Source: Bacteroidales bacterium (GTDB lineage: Bacteria > Bacteroidota > Bacteroidia > Bacteroidales > UBA7960). From it: a stretch of DNA of 38,359 bases. The notes under the pieces were generated by a model. The model was not told where the DNA came from and searched no databases. It saw only the letters and a list, made by a program, of their open reading frames with translations. The stretch's first letter is position 1; each line of letters opens with the position of its first letter. The stretch lies in assembly GCA_003567625.1 (NCBI GenBank), contig PWZB01000043.1, positions 1 through 38,359 of the forward strand, in the 5' to 3' direction. Position numbers and translations under genes: made by a program. This document shows positions 9,191-18,160 of this stretch, in pieces.

Positions 9191-9355
9191 TAAATCTTTT
9201 ATTTAGGTTGGTAATTTTTGCGCATTGCCGGTTATCGGCTATTAAGTGTCAGCATAAGTTTTTGTGTTGTAATAAGTAAATATTCCTGTTATTGAAGGTT
9301 TGTAAAAAAATGCATTTATGTACTTATCACCCTAACTTAATTTTTGGTTTTGAAT

Positions 9356-10654
9356 ATGCCTGAAAGGATCAATATCATTACCCTGGGTTGTCCGAAAAAT
9401 CTTGTTGATTCGGAAAAGATCATGGGCAACCTGAAACTGGCTAATTTTAGGGTTTTTCATGAGTCAAATGAGCCGGCAGATATCGTAGTTATTAATACCT
9501 GCGGGTTTATTGATGATGCAAAGGAAGAGTCTGTCGAAACCATTTTGCAATTTGTCAATGCTAAAAGTCGTGGAGATATTAAAAAGCTGATAATTACAGG
9601 TTGTTTGTCTGAAAGATACGCAAAAGAACTTAAAGAAGAGATAGATGAGGTAGATGCCTGGTTTGGGGTTAATGATGCTGTAGAATTATTGAAGTATATA
9701 AACCCATCTATTAATGCCTGCAGTGAAAACAAACGTATTATAACCACACCTGAACACTATGCTTATCTGAAGATTGCCGAAGGATGCGACCGTACATGCT
9801 CATTTTGTGCCATCCCTTTTATAAGGGGTAAATTCCGGTCAAAACATATTGATACTCTTGTTACGGAAACCGAAATGCTTGCCCGGAAAGGAGTCAGGGA
9901 GTTATTGATCATAGCACAGGATATTGGCTATTATGGAATGGATATATACAAAAAAAACATGTTGCCGGAGCTTTTAGATGAACTGGTAAAAATCAATGGC
10001 ATAGAATGGATAAGATTACACTATGCGTATCCTCTTAATTTCCCGGATAAGACAATAAGGCAAATAGCAGGATATGATAAGGTATGTCGCTACCTGGATA
10101 TTCCATTGCAACATATAAGCGACAATATTCTAAAATCGATGAAAAGAAATATTGATAAGAATAAAACTTTGAAACTTATATGCCGGTTGAGGGAAAAAGT
10201 GCCTGGCATAGCATTACGTACTACTTTTATGGCAGGTTATCCTGGCGAATCGGAAAGAGATTTTCTTGAATTGCTTGATTTTGTCAGGAATACTTGTTTT
10301 GACAGGGTCGGCGTGTTCACTTATTCTGCTGAGGAAAACACACCTGCATGGGGCCTGGACGATTCAATTCCCCGTAAAATAAAAAAGCAACGGGCAGATA
10401 TGTTAATGGAAGAACAGCAAAGGATTGCATTGCAGTTAAACAGGCAAAAGGTGGGGAAAGTTTTTAAAGTGATTGTTGACAGGAGTGAAGGTGAATTTAT
10501 GATTGGAAGAACAGAATTTGATTCACCGGAAATAGACAACGAAGTACTTATTACCGGCAATCACGACCTGTTAAATCCAGGTATGTTTTGCAACGTTCTT
10601 ATCAAGGATGCATCCGCGTTTGAGATATATGGAATACCTGTTAACAATTATTAA
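9356..10654 (+). CDS. rimO: Ribosomal protein S12 methylthiotransferase RimO
   Basis: MTTase N-domain 'ITLGCPKNLVDSE', radical SAM CDRTCSFCAIP, C-terminal TRAM-like region; ATG at 9356 preferred over the track's TTG at 9344. Confidence 0.95.
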   Translation: MPERINIITLGCPKNLVDSEKIMGNLKLANFRVFHESNEPADIVVINTCGFIDDAKEESVETILQFVNAKSRGDIKKLIITGCLSERYAKELKEEIDEVDAWFGVNDAVELLKYINPSINACSENKRIITTPEHYAYLKIAEGCDRTCSFCAIPFIRGKFRSKHIDTLVTETEMLARKGVRELLIIAQDIGYYGMDIYKKNMLPELLDELVKINGIEWIRLHYAYPLNFPDKTIRQIAGYDKVCRYLDIPLQHISDNILKSMKRNIDKNKTLKLICRLREKVPGIALRTTFMAGYPGESERDFLELLDFVRNTCFDRVGVFTYSAEENTPAWGLDDSIPRKIKKQRADMLMEEQQRIALQLNRQKVGKVFKVIVDRSEGEFMIGRTEFDSPEIDNEVLITGNHDLLNPGMFCNVLIKDASAFEIYGIPVNNY

Positions 10655-10781
10655 AACATCTTTCAAAAAATTTTATCATCAAACGTTATAAAAAAATAAT
10701 ATTTCCTTTGTTAAATAACATTAATTTGTAATTTAGCGTTTTTCGTACCTGTTATCATATTATGAATTACAGATAATATAA

Positions 10782-11321
10782 ATGGAAAAGTTGAAAATCA
10801 AGAATAAAGTATTTTTTAAGTGTATAGATCATAGTGAAATTCTTGCGGCTGTTAAGAAGCTTGCCTGTCAACTTAAAAGAGATTACAATAAAGACATTCC
10901 GGTGTTTATGGTTATTCTTAACGGAGCCTTTATGTTTGCTGCCGATTTACTTAAAGAATTTGACGGGATGTGTGAGGTTGAATTCATTGCTGTATCTTCA
11001 TACAGAGGTACCGAATCTACCGGTGTGGTTGAAATAAAGTCAGACTTTACGAAAAATATAAAAAACAGAAGGGTTGTTATTCTTGAAGATATTGTTGATA
11101 GCGGAACCACGATCAGTTTTTTGCTTCAGAAAATGGAAAAATATGAACCAAAAGATATTCAGGTGGCTACACTGCTGCTTAAGCCGGATGCACTGGAAAC
11201 CGATGTGAAACCCGGTTATGTGGGAATAGAAGTACCAAATGATTTTATTGTGGGTTATGGATTGGATTATGATGGTTATGGACGTAATTACAAAGACATA
11301 TATAAAATCACTGATGATTAA
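10782..11321 (+). CDS. hpt: Hypoxanthine phosphoribosyltransferase
   Basis: PRPP-binding motif VVILEDIVDSGTT; neighbours adk and obg. Confidence 0.93.
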   Translation: MEKLKIKNKVFFKCIDHSEILAAVKKLACQLKRDYNKDIPVFMVILNGAFMFAADLLKEFDGMCEVEFIAVSSYRGTESTGVVEIKSDFTKNIKNRRVVILEDIVDSGTTISFLLQKMEKYEPKDIQVATLLLKPDALETDVKPGYVGIEVPNDFIVGYGLDYDGYGRNYKDIYKITDD

Positions 11322-11356
11322 TTTTACCTTAAGTCTAATTTTAAAAAAATAGAGTT

Positions 11357-11938
11357 ATGTTGAATGTTGTTATTTTTGGTCCTCCCGGTTCGGGTAAAGG
11401 GACACAATCAGAAAAGATTGCTGAAAAGTACCGCTTAATTCATTTATCAACCGGCGATCTGCTGCGCGAAGAGATGAAGAAGGATACAAGCCTGGGCAGA
11501 CAAGTGAAAAACTATATTGAAAAAGGTGAACTTGTACCTGATGAAGTAATTATTGAACAGCTTTATTTAAAGTTATCGGAATATAAAGATGCTCCTGGAT
11601 TTATTTTTGATGGATTTCCCAGGACGATAGTTCAGGCTGAAAAGCTTGACAAAATGCTCGAAAAGAATAATATTCATATAAATATTGTTTTGAATATTGA
11701 AGTTGATGAGGAAGAGCTTGTCAGGCGGATGATGGGAAGAGCCCAGGATTCAAATCGTTCTGATGACAAGGAGGATGTTATAAACAACCGGATTGATATT
11801 TATAAAGAGCAAACCTTTCCTTTAATAAATTACTATAAGAACCAGGGAAAAATAGTCAACATTGATGGCATGGCATCGGTTGATAAGGTCTTCGAAAATA
11901 TTTGTTATGCGCTTTATGCTTATAATTCACAAAAATAA
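11357..11938 (+). CDS. adk: Adenylate kinase
   Basis: GPPGSGKGTQ P-loop, LSTGDLLREE, FDGFPRT; short-lid form. Confidence 0.96.
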   Translation: MLNVVIFGPPGSGKGTQSEKIAEKYRLIHLSTGDLLREEMKKDTSLGRQVKNYIEKGELVPDEVIIEQLYLKLSEYKDAPGFIFDGFPRTIVQAEKLDKMLEKNNIHINIVLNIEVDEEELVRRMMGRAQDSNRSDDKEDVINNRIDIYKEQTFPLINYYKNQGKIVNIDGMASVDKVFENICYALYAYNSQK

Positions 11939-11989
11939 TAGTACATATTTTGCAGGCGTTAGCTTATAGATTTAATGTTTTTATCATCA

Positions 11990-12976
11990 ATGGCCTCATC
12001 CAATTTTATAGATTATGTAAAGATTTGCTGCCGGTCTGGCAAAGGTGGTGCGGGTTCGGTACGTTTTCGCAGGGCAAAATACATTCCTAAAGGAGGCCCT
12101 GATGGAGGTGACGGTGGCAGGGGAGGAAACGTGGTTGTTAGGGGGAACAATCAACTATGGACTTTACTTCATCTAAAATATTCAAAACATATGATTGCAG
12201 GTGCTGGGCAACCGGGCGGAGGGAATAACCGTGCGGGAGCTTCCGGGAAAGATGTAGCTATTGAAGTGCCGGTAGGTACAATTGTTAAAAGTGATGAGAC
12301 CGGAAAAATGCTTTTTGAAGTAACAGAACATGATGAAACTAAAGTTCTGTTGCCTGGCGGCAGAGGAGGGCTTGGCAATACTCATTTTAAATCATCTGTC
12401 AACAGAACTCCCCGTTATGCCCAGCCGGGTGAACCCGGAGTAGAAAAATGGGTGATTTTCGAACTTAAAATACTTGCCGATGTCGGCTTAGTCGGATTAC
12501 CAAATGCCGGAAAATCTACATTATTATCTGTATTATCTGCTGCAAAACCCAAAATTGCCGATTATCCATTTACAACACTTACGCCAAACCTGGGTATCGT
12601 ACCTTATTATGATGATCGCTCTTTTGTTATGGCTGATATACCCGGCATTATTGAAGGAGCATACAAGGGAAAAGGATTGGGACACAGGTTTCTCAGACAT
12701 ATAGAGCGAAACTCACTCCTTTTGTTTATTATACCCGCTGATTCGCAAAATATTAAAAAAGAATATGATATCCTTGTCAACGAACTCGAACAATATAATC
12801 CCGAACTGCTTGATAAAACACGTATCCTGGCTGTTTCAAAATGCGACTTGCTTGATAAAGAAGAACTTGATAAAATCCGTATAAACATCCCTGATATTCC
12901 GGCTGAACTCATTTCTTCTCATACCAATACAGGGCTTGTTGAACTCAAAAATTTGTTATGGAAATATATGACCTGA
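11990..12976 (+). CDS. obg: GTPase Obg/CgtA
   Basis: Gly-rich Obg fold ([10 protein letters not shown]..), [19 protein letters not shown]; start at 11975 or 11990. Confidence 0.95.
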   Translation: MASSNFIDYVKICCRSGKGGAGSVRFRRAKYIPKGGPDGGDGGRGGNVVVRGNNQLWTLLHLKYSKHMIAGAGQPGGGNNRAGASGKDVAIEVPVGTIVKSDETGKMLFEVTEHDETKVLLPGGRGGLGNTHFKSSVNRTPRYAQPGEPGVEKWVIFELKILADVGLVGLPNAGKSTLLSVLSAAKPKIADYPFTTLTPNLGIVPYYDDRSFVMADIPGIIEGAYKGKGLGHRFLRHIERNSLLLFIIPADSQNIKKEYDILVNELEQYNPELLDKTRILAVSKCDLLDKEELDKIRINIPDIPAELISSHTNTGLVELKNLLWKYMT

Positions 12977-13004
12977 ATAAATATTAGCGAAATAAAGGAT
13001 GAAT

Positions 13005-13058
13005 GATTGTACGGATTGTGCAGATTGAGTAGATTAAAAGGATTGAAAAGATTAAAGA
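13005..13058. repeat. Six ~9-bp quasi-tandem units (GATTGxxxx)
   Basis: gattgtacg|gattgtgca|gattgagta|gattaaaag|gattgaaaa|gattaaaga read directly. Confidence 0.7.
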
Positions 13059-13094
13059 ATGCATGTTCGAAAATTATATAAATATATATAAAGG

Positions 13095-13694
13095 ATGCTG
13101 GAGACATTATTGGAATTAGACCGTGAATTGTTTTTTTTTCTTAATGGTATTAACAATTCATTTTTTGATATAATAATGACATATATCAGCAAGAGATTAA
13201 CATGGGTGCCGCTTTATGCCTTTTTACTTTATTTAATGATAAGGGAGTATAAATGGAAAACGTTATGGCTGGTGTTGTTTGTTATATTATTAATAACTTT
13301 AAGTGATCAGGGTTCAGGTTGGTTTAAAGATTTTTTTGAACGGCTTCGCCCAAGTCGAGATCCTTCGATAATGGATATGATTCACCTGCCTGCCGGAAGA
13401 AGAGGTGGAAGTTATGGCTTTGTTTCGGCTCATGCAGCAAATACGTTTGCTTTAGCCGGTTTTGTGACCCTATTATTTAAAGGTAAAAATTTTCTTTATC
13501 TAAGAATAATCTTTTTTACTTATGCCTCATTAAATGCATATAGCCGCATATATCTGGGCGTGCATTATCCGGGTGATGTAATTGGAGGAACTATTTTAGG
13601 ATTGATTATTGCCTGGGCGGTAGGTTATTTATGGTGTAAATTGCAGGAAAAACTTCCCGTTCCGGCTTCAGGGTTTTTGGTGAAAAAAGAATAA
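13095..13694 (+). CDS. PAP2-family membrane phosphatase
   Basis: KDFFERLRPSRDP, SAHAANTFALAG and SRIYLGVHYPGDVIGG motifs; multiple TM segments. Confidence 0.9.
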   Translation: MLETLLELDRELFFFLNGINNSFFDIIMTYISKRLTWVPLYAFLLYLMIREYKWKTLWLVLFVILLITLSDQGSGWFKDFFERLRPSRDPSIMDMIHLPAGRRGGSYGFVSAHAANTFALAGFVTLLFKGKNFLYLRIIFFTYASLNAYSRIYLGVHYPGDVIGGTILGLIIAWAVGYLWCKLQEKLPVPASGFLVKKE

Positions 13695-13716
13695 AATGAT
13701 CGCAGAATATTACCCT

Positions 13717-14012
13717 CAGACTTCTTAAAAACACTCCGAAATTACCACGAATAATCGGATATTTTTAATTTATGCAATCACATTGAACAGTTGTATTTTA
13801 TTGTTTTTTAGTATGTTTTAATGCTTTTGGCTTATGCTAAAACACATAGGGTGTTAATTCAATTCATTGGCAAATCAAACTAAAGTTTTTTGTCTTTGCT
13901 TAATAATATTTTGATTGCCCATTTATACGGTACTTGTTTGGGTTATATCGCTCATTATCTGCAGGCTACTTTGTTTTATTGGTTAGTGTGATAAATTTTT
14001 TTAAGAAGTCTG
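13717..14012. mobile_element. Candidate MITE: 15-bp TIRs (CAGACTTCTTAAAAA) with CCCT direct repeat flanks
   Basis: 13717-13731 cagacttcttaaaaa and 13998-14012 tttttaagaagtctg are exact inverted repeats; CCCT at 13713-13716 and 14013-14016 abuts both ends. Confidence 0.55.
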
Positions 14013-14084
14013 CCCTTATGTAAGTGATTTTTTAATAATATTGCAATTAAACTGTAACTTGTTTTTTACTCAAAACAAATCTTT

Positions 14085-14852
14085 ATGGCAAAAGTTATAG
14101 CTGTCAGCAATCATAAGGGTGGTGTGGGGAAGACCACATCTGCAATAAACTTGGGTGTGGGTTTAAACATGAAAGGGAAAAAGGTATTATTGATTGATTT
14201 AGATTCGCAGGCAAATTTAAGTCAAAGCCTTAATATTGAGGAGCCTGAATTTCATATTTACGGTTCTATTAAAGGTATTTATCCTGTACAGCCTTTAGAG
14301 GTGATTAAAGATCTTCATGTTGTTCCTTCTGTCAGTGAGCTTTCGGCAGCCGAGCCGGAACTTACAGCCGAAGCAGGTCGTGAATTTATATTGTCAGAAT
14401 TAATTGAGCCTGTTGTTGAAGATTATGATTTTGTGTTTATTGATTGTCCGCCATCGTTGGGTTTATTTACGATAAATGCTTTCACTGCTGCTGATGAGAT
14501 TTACATACCGATGCAGGCACAGTATCTTGCATTGCAGGGAATAGGTAAGCTTTTGGTTTTAAAGGACGTAATTAAAAAGCGTATGAACAAAAAGCTTGAA
14601 ATAGGTGGTATTTTCATTACGCAGTTTGATCGCCGTAAAGTGCTAAACCGCTATGTACTCGAAACTATCGAGTCGCATTTTGGCGACAAAGTATTCAAGA
14701 CACGCATACGAAGCAATGTAGCACTGGCAGAAGCTCCAAATGCCGGACTGGATATATTCCGCTACCAGGAAAACAGCATTGGTGCTTTTGATTATATGCA
14801 ATTGACCAACGAGATATTAAAGAGAAATAAATCCGGCCCTAAAAGTTTATAG
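14085..14852 (+). CDS. ParA/Soj-family ATPase
   Basis: Deviant Walker A HKGGVGKTTSAINLG, DLDSQANLS, DCPPSLG; no adjacent parB. Confidence 0.93.
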   Translation: MAKVIAVSNHKGGVGKTTSAINLGVGLNMKGKKVLLIDLDSQANLSQSLNIEEPEFHIYGSIKGIYPVQPLEVIKDLHVVPSVSELSAAEPELTAEAGREFILSELIEPVVEDYDFVFIDCPPSLGLFTINAFTAADEIYIPMQAQYLALQGIGKLLVLKDVIKKRMNKKLEIGGIFITQFDRRKVLNRYVLETIESHFGDKVFKTRIRSNVALAEAPNAGLDIFRYQENSIGAFDYMQLTNEILKRNKSGPKSL

Positions 14853-16436
14853 CATAGCCATAAACTGACTTACGATTATCATTAACACCAGGGCAACAGG
14901 ATAAACGGTTGCATAACCTAGGGCAGGTGCTTCGGTTTTTGTTTTTGAATCTATGGCAGCAAGTCCCGGTGTGCTGGTCATGCTACCAGCAATAACACCC
15001 AGTAGCAAGGCGAAATTAACTTTAAGGATATATCTTCCAAACAAGATGCTTATTATTAAAGGAACTACTGTAATCGTTGCACCTGTATAGAAAAGAGTCC
15101 AGCCATACGTTGCAAAAGCTTCAACAATATGAGCTCCTGAATGTGTGCCTACAGTAGCTAAAAACATTAACAGCCCTAATTTGCGTAATAACTGGTTGGC
15201 TGTGTCCGACATTGACCATATTATAGGCCCTGTTTTGCCAAGATTACTCAAAATAATTGCTGTGGCTAAAATACCACCGGTTATACCGAGCGAAAAATCA
15301 AACAAGCCGAAAAAAGGTATATTAATAGAACCCAATAATATACCTATAACAATACCAAGCGAGATAGGAAGAAAATTTGTTTCGCTGAGCCTTTTTTCTT
15401 CATTACCCAGCAACTTCATCACTTTACGTATGTTTTCCTTATCGCTGGCAACCATTACTTTATCGCCAAACCGTAAAGTGCTGTTTCCGCTGGGTGTAAG
15501 GTCAATGTCACTGCGGCGAATACGGGTTATTGTTGCATTATAGTATGCGGTGAGGTTTAATTCTTTCAGGGGTTTGTTTATTACTTTTTTGTTTGTTATA
15601 AGTATCCAGTTAACAGTATAATCAACGGGAAGCGGAAGTTTTTCACTAGTCGGCTTTCCTATTAGCAGTTCAATTTTTTCAAGCGCTTCGGCTGTTCCGA
15701 CAACTTTGATTATATCACCTGTATAAAGCCTTGTTTTATCATGCGGTGTAACGGTTTTATCTTTATGTTTTACACGCGATATTACTGCATGCGTCATGGT
15801 GCTTATTTCAAGGTCATGGATAGTTTTGCCGTCCAGGTTTTGGTTTTCAACAACAAAATTCTTATCAATGACTTCAGGATGTTCTCTTTCCTGTTGTTTT
15901 TTATAATCATTTTCCTCTTTTTTCATATCAATTTTCAAAAGAACGGGTAAAAATGTAAGAAAGAGAATCACACCAATAACACCGACGGGATAAGCAATTC
16001 CATATCCTATAGAGACCAGTGGTGAGCCGGTGGCATCTATGGCTGCAGCTAATCCTGTAGAACTGGTCAATGCCCCGGTAAAAACTCCTATACCAAGGTC
16101 AATTTCAATGTCTAAATATTTTGAAAAACCTAATCCTAATAAAGCAGCGGAGATTATAAGCAATAAACATATATAAATAAGTTTTCTGCCCATTTTTTTG
16201 AATGCATCAAAAAATCCCGGTCCTGCCTGAATGCCAACGGTAAAAATAAAAAATACCAGGCCTATGGTTTGAAACTCAACTGGCACCAGGAATCCATGAT
16301 GTCCGAGGAAAAGTGCAACAAAAATTACCGCCGATAAATCAAGTGAAAGACCCTTGAATTTCAAATTACCTATTGCTATACCTATTGTGATTATAAGAAA
16401 AAGCGCAAAATAACCTTCGAAAAATATATCGGGCAT
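14847..16436 (-). CDS. Aspartate:alanine exchanger (AsT)-family transporter with two RCK_C/TrkA-C domains
   Basis: 529 aa; duplicated TM modules flanking two RCK_C-like regions (VVENQNLDGKTIHDLEIS..., NKKVINKPLKELNLTAYYN...). Confidence 0.9.
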   Translation of the reverse strand: MPDIFFEGYFALFLIITIGIAIGNLKFKGLSLDLSAVIFVALFLGHHGFLVPVEFQTIGLVFFIFTVGIQAGPGFFDAFKKMGRKLIYICLLLIISAALLGLGFSKYLDIEIDLGIGVFTGALTSSTGLAAAIDATGSPLVSIGYGIAYPVGVIGVILFLTFLPVLLKIDMKKEENDYKKQQEREHPEVIDKNFVVENQNLDGKTIHDLEISTMTHAVISRVKHKDKTVTPHDKTRLYTGDIIKVVGTAEALEKIELLIGKPTSEKLPLPVDYTVNWILITNKKVINKPLKELNLTAYYNATITRIRRSDIDLTPSGNSTLRFGDKVMVASDKENIRKVMKLLGNEEKRLSETNFLPISLGIVIGILLGSINIPFFGLFDFSLGITGGILATAIILSNLGKTGPIIWSMSDTANQLLRKLGLLMFLATVGTHSGAHIVEAFATYGWTLFYTGATITVVPLIISILFGRYILKVNFALLLGVIAGSMTSTPGLAAIDSKTKTEAPALGYATVYPVALVLMIIVSQFMAML

Positions 16437-16648
16437 TTAACAATTGTTTATTATGAAAAATGTTTATTTCAGGTTACAAAAATATTTACGGTTTATATCT
16501 TAACCCCCGGTTGCAAAGTTAATCTTTATTAAATTTATTGTTTGATCAATATAATTTTTTCTTTTGGTTGGGGGTGAAAGATGTTCTGCAAGTACCTGGT
16601 TTAGATGTGTTTACCGACCTTATGCTATGCCTGTTACCCCTATAGGGG

Positions 16649-17980
16649 CTAATAGAGTCTGTCAAAGACAACCAGGAAACAATCGGAAAAATGGCTTTTC
16701 CTTAGGTTATCGCGAAAAGATTCGGCGTTTGCGCGGTTTTCAAATTGTCCGATTATGATCCGGTATATTTTTTGTCCGTTTATATGGCTTACATTAATAA
16801 AGACAGTTTTTTCAAATTGTTCTTCGTATGCGTCCGCAAGATTTTGAAGTTTATCGGTATTTGCATAACTGGCCACTTGTACTCCAAAACCTTTTGGAAC
16901 AACATTCGTAAGCTTTTTGTTATAAAATCCTGAAGCTAACTCATTTATATCAATTATAGTTTTATCAGGAGAAGTTTCCGGTTCAAAGTGCTCATCTTTT
17001 TTTGTAGCAGGTTCAGCTACATGTTTTTCTGTTAAAATATCTTTTTCGATATCATTAATTGTTGATGGTTTTGTTTGTGTGGTGCCTTTATCGGATGAAA
17101 AGAAAGCTGCGATATCAAGCGTTTCTGTTGCAATTTTTTGTTTGGTTGGTTTTTTTTCCGGTTCAGTGGTTTTTGCTAAACTTAGGAGTTCATCGGCTTT
17201 TTCCAGGTCATTTTGTGCTTCTTCATGATTGCCTGTATTTTTTCTTGCCTCCGCCCTGGCAAGGTATGCATCACGGTGGCCGGGCGATAGTTCAAGACAG
17301 CGGTTAAGGTCTTGTATTGCTGCATAGCTGTTTAGTATGGCGATTCTGGCCAGGCCGCTGTAGTAAAAAGCGGTTGGATTGTTTGGCATTGCCTGTTTTG
17401 CACTATCAAGGCCTTCAATAGCACTTTCATACTGACCGATATAGTAAAGAGATTTTCCCCTGTAAAGATATGTCTTTTTAAAACCGGGGTTTAACCTGTA
17501 AGAAATATCAAAATCCTGCAGTGCTCTGCCATATTCTTTAATAGTGAAATATGCTTTGCCGCGTTGAAAAAAAGAGATAAAATCGGGGTTCAGCCTTATA
17601 GCAATACTTAAATCCTGTATAGCTTCATTATAATCACCTTTTTCGAATTTGGCAAGCCCCCTGAAATAGTGTGCCTGGTCAGAGTATCCCGGATCAAGTT
17701 CAATTGTAATGGTGAAATCCTTTATAGCGCCTTCGTAATCAGACAGCTCAGTTTTAGCCAGGCCACGATATAGAAAAGCTTTTGCGTAGATAGGATTTAT
17801 TTCAATGGCCTTGTTAAACTTCTCAAGGGCTTCTGCATATTCTTCGTTAATGCCATATTGCACTCCATTATTGAAAATTTTCCGCGAAAGGTTCACATCT
17901 TCTTCAGAGGGTTGTGCGCTTGAAAGATGTGAAAAGAAAAAATAAAATAATAGTAAGATTAATGAAATTTTGAAAGACAT
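16649..17980 (-). CDS. TPR-repeat protein with C-terminal SPOR domain
   Basis: Signal peptide, at least six TPR units, C-terminal 'GFGVQVASYANTDKLQNLADAYEEQFEKTVFINV...YRIIIGQFENRANAESFRDNLR'. Confidence 0.9.
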   Translation of the reverse strand: MSFKISLILLLFYFFFSHLSSAQPSEEDVNLSRKIFNNGVQYGINEEYAEALEKFNKAIEINPIYAKAFLYRGLAKTELSDYEGAIKDFTITIELDPGYSDQAHYFRGLAKFEKGDYNEAIQDLSIAIRLNPDFISFFQRGKAYFTIKEYGRALQDFDISYRLNPGFKKTYLYRGKSLYYIGQYESAIEGLDSAKQAMPNNPTAFYYSGLARIAILNSYAAIQDLNRCLELSPGHRDAYLARAEARKNTGNHEEAQNDLEKADELLSLAKTTEPEKKPTKQKIATETLDIAAFFSSDKGTTQTKPSTINDIEKDILTEKHVAEPATKKDEHFEPETSPDKTIIDINELASGFYNKKLTNVVPKGFGVQVASYANTDKLQNLADAYEEQFEKTVFINVSHINGQKIYRIIIGQFENRANAESFRDNLRKSHFSDCFLVVFDRLY

Positions 17981-18160
17981 GGCTATATATTTTTAATGGA
18001 CATATTGATTACAGCAGCAAAAATATACAAAAAGGTTTTAGCTTATAAAATAAATGAATATGGATTTATTAACAATTATGTTAATAACTGTATTTATAGT
18101 TTTGGTATAGGATGAATGAATAACCGCTTTGAATCAAATCACCTTTCTTTTGTGTGAAGA

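Noticed and set aside
15145-15543. 132-aa plus-strand ORF opposite the AsT-family transporter
   Set aside because: Shadow ORF; the opposite strand encodes a clear transporter.
16637-16648. Perfect 12-bp palindrome CCCCTATAGGGG directly after the TPR-SPOR stop codon
   Set aside because: Too short a loop for a stable hairpin and no T-tract on either side; could be chance or a dyad site, insufficient evidence.
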